Positions 9,139 to 17,858 of a stretch of 33,122 nucleotides of DNA are shown here, one piece after another. Both the position numbers and the translations under genes were made by a program. Source of the stretch: Candidatus Brocadiaceae bacterium (GTDB lineage Bacteria; Planctomycetota; Brocadiia; SM23-32). Under the pieces are notes generated by a model, which saw nothing but the letters and a program-made list of their open reading frames with translations, did no database searches and was not told the origin of the DNA. How positions within the stretch are numbered: the first letter of the stretch is position 1; the number at the start of each line of letters is the position of its first letter. The stretch is taken from positions 1 through 33,122 of the forward strand of contig PUMZ01000109.1 in NCBI GenBank assembly GCA_003551565.1, written 5' to 3'.

Positions 9139-10689
9139 ATGAACGATACTTTGAATGTCTGTACCCGTAAGCAACTCTTCGCCGACCCGCGGCTGATCGA
9201 CTCCAGCCGCGGCGTGCATCTGACCATGAACCCGCCTTATCAAACGGGAGAGGAGAATGTTGTCCGCGACACCTGGTGGGAAAAGAAACCTGGCGGCCGG
9301 ATCGGCGGCTACAGCACGATCAGGCGCGAGGACGGTAAATTCCGCCTCTGGTACCAGTTCGGGCATGAATGTGAACTATGGTCGAAAAAAGACGGAGAGG
9401 GTAATTTAATTAAAAAACCAAGTGGGCGCCCCGTCGGCGGGCAATCCGTGCTCTACGCCGAGTCGGAGGACGGCGTGCATTTCACCAAACCCGAGCTCGG
9501 CCTGTATGATTTTTACGGCAGCACGCAAAACAACGTTGTCATCCCCGGCTACGTCCAGGGCGGGCATGTCTGGCTCGATCCCAACGCGCCCCCGGAGTGC
9601 CGCTACCGCAGCCAGGGCAACGGCCAGGGTTACATGCCCTTTTTCGGGTCGCCGGACGGCATTCACTGGCGTAAAACTCATGAGGTCAGGCTGCCGTCTT
9701 CCATCACCGGCAGCTCCAAGGTGGACGGTCGCGCCAACATCCACTGGGATGTCGAGCTGGGCCGCTACGTAATGTTCACCCGCCTGTTCTTCAACCAGCC
9801 GGGACCGGATAACCCGAAAGGTTCCGGCAGGTATCGCGGTCATCGAGCGGTGCGACGTCTGGAGTCCGACGACCTGGTCAACTGGGACAACGAAACGCTG
9901 GTTCTGACCCACGACGAAACCGACCTGGCGGCGCACAAGGTTGATCTGCCCGACCAGCCGCCGGTGGACTACAATTGCGCTAGCGTGTTTCGCTATCCTG
10001 ACGAACGCGGTCTCTGGTTCATGCTCGTTACATGCTACTGGCACTGGTACGACCGGACCTCGGAGGGTGTTACGCATAACTCCGGCTACAACCTCGGCCC
10101 CAACGCCAACGATATCCGGCTGCTGGTCAGCGCCGACGGCAAAAAGTTCGAATGGCTCGGCGACCGCGCCCCGTTCATCCGCCTCGGCCCGGAAGGCCGC
10201 TTCGACTCGCGGCTGCTGCGTGAAATGGCCTACCCCATCCCGATGGGCAGCGAACTGTGGCTCTACTACACAGGTGGCAACAGCGAACACGGCCCGGCGC
10301 CCTCTAATATCCTCGATCCGGCCGCGTCCGAACCCCAAGACGCCATCTCCAGAGCGGTGATGCGCCTGGACGGTTTCGTCTCGGCCGATGCCGAATACAC
10401 CGTCGGCGAACTGACCACGCCGCCGCTGATCTTCGCCGGTGAACGGCTGCTGCTGAACGTGGACACCAGCGGCGGAGGAGAGGTGAAGGTCGAGATTCAG
10501 GACGAGTGCGGGAATCCGATCCCCGGCCATACCCTGGCCGAGGCCCGTCCGCTGAACGGCAACTCGATCGCCATGCCCGCGCGCTGGAGCGGCGGCGACA
10601 ACGTCGGCGCCCTGGCCGATCGCCCGGTGCGACTGCGCTTTGTCATGAACGATTGCAAACTGTACGCGTTTCAATTCGGTGACAAGTAA
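9139..10689 (+). CDS. GH32/GH43-like five-bladed beta-propeller protein (paralog 1)
   Basis: An intact 516-residue protein. The start at 9139 was chosen because GGGAG lies 8 nt upstream and because the paralog at 26924 aligns from the same point (TRKQLFADRRLVDSSRG there, TRKQLFADPRLIDSSRG here). The N-terminal ~380 residues have propeller-like repeats (FRLWYQFG, SVLYAESEDGVHF, LWLYYTGG) as in GH32/GH43/GH130 enzymes. The last ~130 residues look like a beta-sandwich (GGGEVKVEIQDECGNPIPG), related to the end of the protein at 20755. Long nucleotide stretches are almost identical to the paralog at 26924, including 107 bp without a mismatch (9898-10004). No signal peptide. The fold is likely; substrate and catalytic residues are not assigned. 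Confidence 0.65.
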   Translation: MNDTLNVCTRKQLFADPRLIDSSRGVHLTMNPPYQTGEENVVRDTWWEKKPGGRIGGYSTIRREDGKFRLWYQFGHECELWSKKDGEGNLIKKPSGRPVGGQSVLYAESEDGVHFTKPELGLYDFYGSTQNNVVIPGYVQGGHVWLDPNAPPECRYRSQGNGQGYMPFFGSPDGIHWRKTHEVRLPSSITGSSKVDGRANIHWDVELGRYVMFTRLFFNQPGPDNPKGSGRYRGHRAVRRLESDDLVNWDNETLVLTHDETDLAAHKVDLPDQPPVDYNCASVFRYPDERGLWFMLVTCYWHWYDRTSEGVTHNSGYNLGPNANDIRLLVSADGKKFEWLGDRAPFIRLGPEGRFDSRLLREMAYPIPMGSELWLYYTGGNSEHGPAPSNILDPAASEPQDAISRAVMRLDGFVSADAEYTVGELTTPPLIFAGERLLLNVDTSGGGEVKVEIQDECGNPIPGHTLAEARPLNGNSIAMPARWSGGDNVGALADRPVRLRFVMNDCKLYAFQFGDK

Positions 10690-10923
10690 GAAACTAATAA
10701 CCATAACCGGATCAAACCTATGAAACGTTGTTTATCTGTACTTGAGCATCCATTGGTAGATTGGGGGCTGCCCTCGGTAAGTTGTTGAATAACAATATGG
10801 TAATGTAGATTTACCCCTGTGAGATACCCCTTACACGCGATTTTTTTGTAACCGTTAAGCTTGGAAATCCCTTGGAATGCCGTCCTCAGAGTTTTTCTTT
10901 TGATTTCTGGCAAGTCATGATAA

Positions 10924-11177
10924 CCACGGGGACAAGCCCCGTGGAGTCTTATGTATTGGTGTTTTGATTTCTGGTAGTCAATCATGCAAGCCACGGGCAC
11001 AAGGCCCGTGGGGAAGCGGTTCAGGCAAAACATATGAACGATGCCTGCGGGGTCCGGGAAGGCAAACCTGAACGAGGTGATAGAACCACCACTGGGCTTG
11101 TCCCAGTGGATTTTATGACTGACTACCAGAACTGTTTTGACTCCAAAAACAACTCCCCACGGGGCTTGTCCTCGTGG
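10924..11177. repeat. REP-like array of four hairpins with ACAAG/CTTGT loops
   Basis: Four palindromes of 21 bp lie at 10924-10944, 10991-11011, 11089-11109 and 11157-11177. Each has 8-bp arms of the form CCAC-N4 and N4-GTGG around a 5-nt loop. The loop is ACAAG in the first two and CTTGT in the last two, so the units are arranged two forward, two reverse. Arms vary but stay paired (CCACGGGG, CCACGGGC, CCACTGGG; the fourth has one G-T wobble). Related flanks such as GGTAGTCA-N-TCAT sit next to each unit, and GTTCAGG (11019-11025) pairs with CCTGAAC (11067-11073) in the centre. This resembles a bacterial interspersed mosaic element. No transposase is visible in the window. Confidence 0.75.
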
Positions 11178-11331
11178 AAGTAATGACTGCTTATTTCGAT
11201 TGGTATTTGACAATGTATAGAGGAATCTACAACTCTGGGGACGATAATAATGATGCGAAGTCTCTCTTTTTCCGACCAAACTTAATGGGTACGATTTTAC
11301 GTGTCAAAAATTGCTTCTAAGGGGTTTTTCA

Positions 11332-11359
11332 GGCACCTTGAAGCAAGGCAACCTTTTTT
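11332..11359 (+). terminator. Possible intrinsic terminator
   Basis: CCTTG (11336-11340) pairs with CAAGG (11344-11348) around AAG. An outer GG/CC pair extends the stem, and six T follow directly (11354-11359). The nearest intact upstream gene ends about 640 bp earlier. The rest of 10690-11489 holds only the hairpin array and a gene remnant; I see no other gene there. Confidence 0.35.
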
Positions 11360-11414
11360 AATATTGAAAGTTATCGAGGATCGCCCACACAGGCAGTTAT
11401 TCGGGCGGGACACC

Positions 11415-11447
11415 GGTCTCTATTCATTCTGGTTCAGCGAGGAATAG
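11415..11447 (+). pseudogene. 3'-end remnant of a propeller gene like 20755-22305
   Basis: This 33-bp stretch encodes GLYSFWFSEE and a stop, matching the C-terminus DLYSFWFSEE of the protein at 20755-22305 at nucleotide level too. Downstream, GCAGGAGGCACTGATGAAA resembles the intergenic sequence and start after that gene (GCAGGAGGCACTAATGAAA). Upstream of 11415 the similarity is lost. It looks like the tail of a lost copy. Confidence 0.55.
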
Positions 11448-11478
11448 TCCGATACTCTGAGGACTTACCAATAATCGC

Positions 11479-11484
11479 AGGAGG
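11479..11484 (+). promoter_or_regulatory. Strong ribosome binding site (AGGAGG)
   Basis: AGGAGG lies 5 nt before the ATG at 11490. The same site and spacing occur before the sulfatase at 22319. Confidence 0.6.
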
Positions 11485-11489
11485 CACTG

Positions 11490-13474
11490 ATGAAAACAAA
11501 TGAGATGAAAATAAACTGTAAGGAAACCTGCGTTGGCAAACCGGGGCCGTATGAAAGCTCCGGAATGTTCATGGCTCTCTGGTCGATGCAGCGGGCTGAT
11601 GTCAACCTCGAAACCGGAACGCTGAAGACAAGAGGCCAGGTTTCCGGCTCGTCACCGTCACCGCTGATCGGTGATAATGTCAGATTTGCGCGGACACCGT
11701 GGGGGACGGAGGTTCCGGTTTGGGACGGTCAGGGCGGAGCGAGCCGCCCGCTGCCGCCGCTGACCAGGCCGGAGTTCACGGTTGAGACATGGCTTTTCAT
11801 GCCGTTTGAAAAAAATCGCAAATTCATTGATCAGACGATTTTCGAATATCGTGTCGACGGCCGGTTCCGCTGGTCCCTGACAATTGACCGCGACTTTTAT
11901 CTTCGTTTCGACTGGGAGGACGAAGACGGACACCGGGATGTCTGTCGCTCGGCGAAGCCCGTCATGGAGATTCTGTACGGCGGAGAGTGGCACCATGTCG
12001 CGGCGACTTTCAAGAACGCCCGCGCGCTCTTTACCAGTGACCAGGATTTCATCAAGCATAAGCACCCGAGTAAAGCTGCCGTTATGCTCTACTGCACAGC
12101 GGCAGGCGCTCCCTGGCCTCGGCGGGTCGGCGCTAAAACCGGATTCACGCGACCCATGCTGCATCTGGAGGGCGGGGACTTGACGGTCAGCGCGGCGGCC
12201 GACGGAAAAGCTCCGTTTATGGGCGCGCTCGCGGAAGCCAGCGTGTCGGAGCCGGCCCGAACGGAGAACCGTTTTTTCACCCTGGGTCTGCCGCGGCCGG
12301 AGGGTCTGGAAATCAGTTCCGACTTCGACTGCGGCAGCGGCCGGGACCCGGTTCTCAACCCCGAAGGCGAGATCGTCGTCAGCGGTACCCTGATTTCCCA
12401 GCCGTCCAGTTCGTGGAACCTCTATTTCCGCGTCGACGGTGAACCCGGCCCGAGGAAATTCTGTCTTCCCGTCAGCGGCAGTGTTTACATCCGTTACGAC
12501 GACACCGGTTGGGAAAAAATACTGAACGCACGACTGGATACGGGAGGCGAGATGGGGCAGCGACTGCATTGCTCTATTGATATTGCCCGCACCCCCGCCT
12601 ATATCTCATCGTTTATTCCTTACCTGATGCCGGACATCCTGGCCCTGGAAAAGGAGCTCGCCGGATGGGATTGTTTTACGGCGTTCGACATCGCCCGGAC
12701 CGCTCGCAACCGCCCCGTCCGGGGCTGGCTGGTCACCGATCCTTCGACTGAAATCGAAGGCAAGAAACTCGTCGTCCTGACCAGCGGTCAGCACGCACCG
12801 CAGGAAATGCACAGCGGTCACACTTTCAATGCGATGCTGCGTGAACTGCGCCGGCGGGCTGATTTGCGCCGCCGCTTAAAGGACGTCGCGTTTTTGATCG
12901 TACCCGTCGTCAACATCGACTCAGCCTATGAAGGGGGTAACACGGCTTTGAACCGAAACGCGAGAAACCTGAATCGGGTCTGGGACACGCTGGAAGAACC
13001 GGAAATAGCCGGCATTGCCGGTTGCATCGAAAACCTCGCCGAGCGCGGGGCGCGGGTGATGCTGGGACTGGATTTCCACAGCGGCGGCACTTGCATCAAC
13101 CATCCGCGCGGTATCCGGCACGAGGATATGGAAGCCCTTTCGCCCGGACTGAGCGAAAAGCAGGCGCGGGCGCTCGATTCGCTCGAGAAACACCTGGGGT
13201 TCCGGCGCGAGTTTCGCCGCTTCTGTGCGGTTGAAGGGGCAGGTGGGGGGAAGAGTCCGCCTGTCACGCCTACCAGTATTTCGCTGTTAAGCACAAAGCG
13301 CCGGCCTTCGGTCTGGAAGTGGGCAATCTTTATTATTTCGACCCGGTTAGTCAAACCAACCAGCCGGTGACCCCGGAACTGCTCGTGAAACTCGGCCCCG
13401 CGCTTCTGAACACATGTCTCGAATACCTTGAGGGCGAAAACGATAAAATGTTTGACAAAGTCCTGATCCCGTGA
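11490..13474 (+). pseudogene. M14 zinc carboxypeptidase with N-terminal LamG-like domain, one frameshift
   Basis: Residues ~85-270 resemble a concanavalin/LamG domain (FTVETWLFMPFEK, EWHHVAATF). The C-terminal part is an M14 metallopeptidase: SGQHAPQE with likely zinc ligands His435 and Glu439 (spacing HxxxE rather than the usual HxxE), then ALNRNARNLNRVW and LDFHSGG with likely third ligand His530. The initial frame runs to 13370 with a nonsense-like tail. In the -1 frame the real tail continues (AFGLEVGNLYYFDP), giving the expected catalytic Glu codon (13316-13318), and ends with TGA at 13472-13474. The shift maps to a G6 run at 13245-13250. The enzyme would remove C-terminal residues from peptides, perhaps from glycopeptides. 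It is a sequencing error or a recent pseudogene. Confidence 0.75.
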
Positions 13475-13523
13475 ATTGATCAGGCTATGGGATACTTGTG
13501 TATCAAATTAACGGAGTGAATTT

Positions 13524-14077
13524 ATGACAAATGAAATGCCGAATTTGGAGATTGGAGAGAAGATTTATGAAAATTCACTGGCATGCACTGCTGACATCGA
13601 GAATGCAGTTATTGAATCCAGGAAGGATAATCAGCCTGGAGTCTCTTTCCCGAACAGCAGACTGCGCCTTGAATCGGATGTGCATTTTCTTTTATGGTTC
13701 CCGCCTGATTTCCCTGACAATATTGCCGTCTCGTGGGAATTTCTGCCGGAAGTGGATGATGGATTGGCGATGTTCTGGTTCTGCGCAAAGGGGCGAAATG
13801 GTGAAAATCTGTTCGACCCGAGACTGAAAAAGAGAACGGGGGACTACCCGGAATACAATAAAAGCGATATAAACGCTTATCATGTTGCTTATTTCCGCCG
13901 CAACCCCTGGCGCTGCTGCACCTCGAAGAGGCCCTACGCGGCCGGAAAGGAGGCGTGCCGGACTTTATCGGCGGCTGCTGGCGCTATCTGCAAGGACCTT
14001 ACGACGGGCAGGGCCGTTCCACCGACCAGAAGCTGTTCTACGGCCCCGAGGCGCTTTTTCGCTCTAATCCTATATAA
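13524..14077 (+). pseudogene. Chimera: DUF1961 N-terminal half joined to a PL2-like lyase tail
   Basis: Residues 1-126 from the ATG at 13524 resemble DUF1961, a concanavalin-like family of unknown role (WEFLPEVDDGLAMFWFCAKG, DINAYHVAYFRR). At about 13902 the sequence switches to one closely matching the PL2-like gene at about 7246: both share AACCCCTGGCGCTGCTGCA. The lyase frame from 13904 reads PLALLHLEEALRGRKGG and ends FYGPEALFRSNPI with TAA at 14075-14077, out of frame with DUF1961. The lyase tail lacks the extra C-terminal module of 5727-7703, so it comes from another paralog. GGAG precedes the start. Neither half can be functional. Confidence 0.7.
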
Positions 14078-14101
14078 ATAACACCGGGAGTTTTAACTAT
14101 C
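14066..14101 (+). repeat. Orphan copy of the leader of gene 19032, start codon lost
   Basis: AATCCTAT..AAATAACACC(G/A)GGAGTTTTAACTAT occurs here and at about 18999-19034. At 19032 it ends in the start codon ATG; here the same position reads ATC (14099-14101) and no gene follows. It marks where a TIM-barrel paralog probably once began. From here to 14192 I see no gene. Confidence 0.55.
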
Positions 14102-14192
14102 CCGAACATTTCATAAACCAACGACAACATTTAATATAAAGGATTGAATATCAATGCTTTAAGCGTTATTTTAGAGGCTTTTAAAATTAACA

Positions 14193-14750
14193 GTGTGTAC
14201 TATCGGGTTCTCAAACGGCGGGTTGTCGACCAGCGAAGGTAGTCCAACTACAAACGCTCCGCTGAGTGAAGGCAAAGGCTGGATGTATGAGGGCGGCACA
14301 AGAGAACCGTTGATAGTCTCCTGGCCGGGGGTTACGAAACCGAACAGTTTCTGTTGCGAGCCCGTGACCAGTACTGATTTTTATCCCACGATCCTGGAAA
14401 TGATCGGCGCCGATCCCGCCCCGCAGCAGCATGTCGACGGGATCAGTCTGGTGCCTTTGCTGAAAGGCGGCAATAAGCTTGGTCGCGACGGCATTTTCTG
14501 GCATTATCCGCATTACGGCAACCAGGGCGGCACCCCCGGCAGCAGCATCCGGTCGGGGGACTGGAAACTGATTGAATTCTACGAGGACGGACGCCTGGAA
14601 CTTTACAATCTGCGCCGGGATATCGGCGAAACGAGCAATCTTGCCGGAATTTATCCTGACCTGACTCGGGAACTGCACGAACGCCTGAAGCGGTGGCGTG
14701 AGGAGATGGAGGCGCTGGAGCCAACTCCCAATCCCGATTGGCCGTGGTAG
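14193..14750 (+). pseudogene. C-terminal fragment of a sulfatase
   Basis: The frame encodes the C-terminal ~180 residues of an S1 sulfatase: NGGLSTSEGSPT (the family usually has SDNGG), GKGWMYEGGTREPLIVSWPG, STDFYPTILEMIGAD and SGDWKLIEFYEDG. The N-terminal half with the CxPxR formylglycine site is missing, and the DNA upstream (14101-14192) does not encode it. The apparent start is not preceded by a ribosome site. The fragment comes from a different sulfatase subtype than those at 2006, 16266 and 22319. It is a truncated remnant and cannot be active. Confidence 0.75.
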
Positions 14751-14764
14751 CCGGCCTAAATAAA

Positions 14765-14793
14765 GAACCGCGATTTGTGCCCGTTAGCGGTTC
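14765..14793 (+). other. Intergenic hairpin
   Basis: GAACCGC (14765-14771) and GCGGTTC (14787-14793) form a perfect 7-bp stem with a 15-nt loop, followed by A-rich DNA rather than T. It lies between the sulfatase fragment and the beta-helix gene. Not a classical terminator on the + strand. Confidence 0.35.
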
Positions 14794-14838
14794 AAAAAAG
14801 GGTGATTCAAAAAAACAAGAGAAGAGAGAGAAAAAACT

Positions 14839-15995
14839 ATGAACAACAAACCACTTTCACCAGCCAAAACCGCCCATGCCGGAGTTGTCGTATCCACCCG
14901 CTCCGACCGCGGTCATTTTCATTGTGCGGACTTTGCCAGTGACGATCAGGCCGTGCAGCACGCTTACGACAGTATGATTGCAAATCCGGTTTTGCCGCGC
15001 ACACTTATTCTGGACGCCCCGGACCGGCCATTCGCGTTCAATGGCCCGCTCGATATCTGGCAGTCATCCTGTCGCATCACATCCACCGGCGGCCCGACTA
15101 TCGTGCCCGCGAAAGGTTACACCGGAGCGCTGATTCAATCGGGGATGCGTCCGGAAACGGAACCGGGTGAGGACAATCTGATTTCGAATGTCGTCATCGA
15201 CAATATCTGGATCAACGGGTATAATCAGTCTCTAGGGATCAAGTTGCGCGACATTCAGCTTTCAACTATCAACGACCTGCACATCCGAAAGATCGACGGT
15301 CCCGGACTGTGGCTCAGCGATAACTGTATAGAAAACATGTTTTCGGAACTTGTACTCTCGGACGAATGCGGCAACGATGAATATCCCGCGCTGTTGATCG
15401 AGCCGGAGAGCTGCAGCTGCAAGCCGGGGATTGGCAACAGCAATGGTAACTTAACCGTCAACAGCACCTACTTTTCCGGCATTATGATTCACTTCCCGAG
15501 CCGTGATGCGCTGCGCATTGACGCCGGCCCCATGAGTCCGGAGGATTGCGGTGGGCATCGTAAAATCCAATTCAACGGCTGTTTTTCCATGCTCACACAC
15601 GTTGCCAGAAGCCCTTGGTCACCATTGCTGATTCGTTTCAACTGATTTTTGTGGGCACGCAGATGCTGGCGTGGAACGACGAAGGCACGGTCATGCAGCT
15701 TGGCACCGGTGAAGATGACCGATTGCCGGTCAGCGGGGTGATGATCAGCCATTGCATATTCGGCAGCAGGCGAGACAGTACCACCACGGGCATCCGTCTG
15801 GTCAACGTGGCCACAGACCGGCCGTGCCTGAGTCTCTTCGGCAATGCCTTCGGCAGCCGGAACGCATTGCATCATGCTGTCGACTGGGGCGAGCAGGAAG
15901 GCAAAAGCGCAAGCTGGTCAGGCAATACCATGCACCTCACCGGCGAACCTTTTCTAGGGGTGCCGCCGCAAAACGCCGACATCTCCCCGTTTTAA
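14839..15995 (+). pseudogene. Right-handed beta-helix (pectate-lyase-like) protein with one frameshift
   Basis: The first frame (14839-15645) shows beta-helix-like repeats (NLISNVVIDNIWINGYNQ, TINDLHIRKIDGPGLWL, NLTVNSTYFSGI). A second frame (to 15995) continues the same type of sequence (IADSFQLIFVGTQML, PVSGVMISHCIFGSRR, SLFGNAFGSRNALHH). Joining them between about 15595 and 15640 gives a protein near 385 residues, a usual size for a phage-tailspike or polysaccharide-lyase-like helix. No catalytic residues can be named. There is no signal peptide, and the ribosome site is weak (AGAGAG). The gene may be real with a sequencing error, or recently inactivated. Confidence 0.6.
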
Positions 15996-16036
15996 AGGTG
16001 TTAAAGTAACAGAACTACTGTGATCCCATAACTTGT

Positions 16037-16054
16037 GAAAATCGGATGATTTTC
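16037..16054 (+). terminator. Weak terminator-like hairpin
   Basis: GAAAATC and GATTTTC form a 7-bp stem around GGAT, followed shortly by TTTT. It lies 40 bp after the beta-helix gene. The rest of 15996-16265 holds only a small repeat (16207-16236). Confidence 0.35.
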
Positions 16055-16206
16055 GACTTTTATTGTGCTCGGGAGTCCGGAATTTTGGATAACCCCAGTT
16101 AAGACTTTTAAGAATCTTGTAGTTGTGTGTTGTCGCGCATCTCGTCGAAATGTTTTTGATCTTGAGGGCAAATTAGGTTAAGTGCGCAAAAAAGAAAACA
16201 TGCTAT

Positions 16207-16236
16207 TCTGTGTTTATCCATGTCCATCTGTGGTCA
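16207..16236 (+). repeat. 10-bp-period repeat, three units
   Basis: TCTGTGTTTA, TCCATGTCCA and TCTGTGGTCA follow each other directly. They share the pattern TCNNTGNNNA. The array lies 30 bp upstream of the sulfatase start at 16266. Confidence 0.5.
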
Positions 16237-16265
16237 AATAAATAACTCAAACTCAATAGAAGCTT

Positions 16266-17675
16266 ATGCTTACCGATAAACCGAATATTTTATTCATCAT
16301 GACCGACCAGCAGCGCGCGGACGCCATGGGTTGCAGCGGCGGCTGGGTGAAAACCCCGAACCTCGACCGCATCGCCGCGGAAGGCGTACGTTTCACTAAC
16401 GCCGTAACCACATCCCCGGTTTGCGTTCCGGCACGTATCTCGCAGGTTACCGGGCTCTATCCGCACAACACTCATGTCTGGAACAACTTTCGGCATGATT
16501 TGCCGGCAGAGACCCCTACTTGGTGGCAGGCCATTCGTGACGCCGGTTACCACACCAGCCTGTTCGGCAAAAGCCATCTTCATCGACATACGGGAGATTT
16601 GCGTGACCGGGAGCATCTCATTCATGCCTATGGTATCGACGATGTCGATGAAATTGGTGGTCCCCGCGCCAGCACCCGCTGCTTGAGTTATATGACGGAA
16701 GAATGGCAGCAAAAAGAACTATGGGACATCTATAAGGAGGATTATGCGGAACGATTTCGTAACGGTAACCCGGCCCGATCTTCGCCGTTGCCGCTGGAAG
16801 AGTACGCGGATGTTTATGTAGGGCGGCTGGCCAAAAAATATCTTGCCGGATACGACCGCGACCAGCCTTGGTTCTGTCATGTCAGCTTCGGCGGCCCGCA
16901 TGAACCGTGGGACGCCCCGGAACCGTATGCGGGCATGTATAGTCCGGAAGATATGCCGCTGCCGATTGATTCCAGCAAAACCCTGCGAAAAGAAGATATG
17001 CCCGGAGTGATCGGAAAAAAACTGGCGAAATCCCAGCTCCCATTCGATAATCAACAGATGCAGTTGATGGCCGCCCGGCGCGCCAACTACGCGGGCAACG
17101 TTACATTAATTGACGACCAGATTGGAGAGATTCTGGAGGTCGTGGAAAATCGCGGAGAATTGGACAATACTGTCATTGTTTTCTCCTCCGACCATGGTGA
17201 AATGAACGGAGATCATGGATTAGTGCATAAGGGGCACTTCCTGAATGGCGCTCTGCGCGTGCCGCTGCTGGTGCGTACGCCGGCGACTGTCTCTGACACC
17301 CATCGAGGAACCAGCGTCTGCGATGCTCCCGTCGAGTGGTTCGATATCGGCCCCACGCTGGTGGAAATGGCCGGCGGCGAGCTGGCGCACCAGCAGTTCG
17401 CCAGATCACTTTCACCAGTCATCAACGAGCCGAACCGAGTGCATAGGCAGTTTGCTGTATCGGAAATCAGTCGGGAAATTATGATTATGGACAAACGGTG
17501 GAAACTGATTTTTAATCGCCATGGCAATCCCTACCTGCTGTTCGACCAGTTCAACGATCCCGATGAAACAGTTAATCGTCTGCATGATCCTGAAAATAAA
17601 GAGCTTGTAAAAAAAATGCAGGTTGATTTATTTCGATACCTGGTGCAAACTCAAGTTGATTTAAGCGAAAAATAA
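16266..17675 (+). CDS. Sulfatase (S1 family), intact
   Basis: A 469-residue arylsulfatase-type enzyme, the only intact sulfatase in the window. The N-terminus PNILFIMTDQQRADAMG carries the first metal ligand (Asp14). The formylglycine signature CVPAR places the modified Cys at residue 53 and Arg at 57. The second metal site is SSDHGEMNGDHG, followed by KGHFLNGALRVPLLVR. The C-terminal part ends with KRWKLIFNRHGNPYLLFDQ, usual for the family. It hydrolyses a sulfate ester, presumably on a sulfated sugar, and needs a formylglycine-generating enzyme, which is not in the window. There is no signal peptide, so it appears cytoplasmic. There is no clear ribosome site, yet the frame begins directly before the conserved strand. 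Confidence 0.9.
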   Translation: MLTDKPNILFIMTDQQRADAMGCSGGWVKTPNLDRIAAEGVRFTNAVTTSPVCVPARISQVTGLYPHNTHVWNNFRHDLPAETPTWWQAIRDAGYHTSLFGKSHLHRHTGDLRDREHLIHAYGIDDVDEIGGPRASTRCLSYMTEEWQQKELWDIYKEDYAERFRNGNPARSSPLPLEEYADVYVGRLAKKYLAGYDRDQPWFCHVSFGGPHEPWDAPEPYAGMYSPEDMPLPIDSSKTLRKEDMPGVIGKKLAKSQLPFDNQQMQLMAARRANYAGNVTLIDDQIGEILEVVENRGELDNTVIVFSSDHGEMNGDHGLVHKGHFLNGALRVPLLVRTPATVSDTHRGTSVCDAPVEWFDIGPTLVEMAGGELAHQQFARSLSPVINEPNRVHRQFAVSEISREIMIMDKRWKLIFNRHGNPYLLFDQFNDPDETVNRLHDPENKELVKKMQVDLFRYLVQTQVDLSEK

Positions 17676-17685
17676 AAGAGGATAA

Positions 17686-17728
17686 CCCCGGATTTTCGTT
17701 GGGGGAGAATTATTGTGCGACAGGCTCT
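17686..17728 (+). repeat. Chimeric leader: propeller-gene piece joined to the shared leader
   Basis: The 22 bp at 17686-17707 are identical to 22065-22086 inside the propeller gene (coding PGFSLGE). The next 21 bp (17708-17728) are identical to part of the 70-bp leader at 31999-32068. The rest, to 17858, includes an 8-codon ORF from the ATG at 17754 and no recognisable gene. Confidence 0.55.
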
Positions 17729-17858
17729 ATAAAGAGAGGAAGGTTGATAGTTATGAAAAAAGATTGGAAACCACAGTAGATTTTTTCGACGAATTACATC
17801 GTAGTGCAGCAAGGGAGTATAGAAGGAAGTTCACAGATTATGGATTTAGCAAAAAAAC

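Noticed and set aside
9406-10704. Long - strand frame opposite the propeller gene (432 codons)
   Set aside because: It is a shadow of 9139-10689; a similar shadow appears opposite the paralog at 26924. No motif or ribosome site supports it.
10924-11177. CRISPR array
   Set aside because: The four units differ in arm sequence, are in two orientations and are unevenly spaced, unlike direct repeats with unique spacers. No cas gene is present.
10671-11279. - strand frame of 202 codons in the gene-free region
   Set aside because: It runs through all four REP-like hairpins and is built from their translation. No family features are visible.
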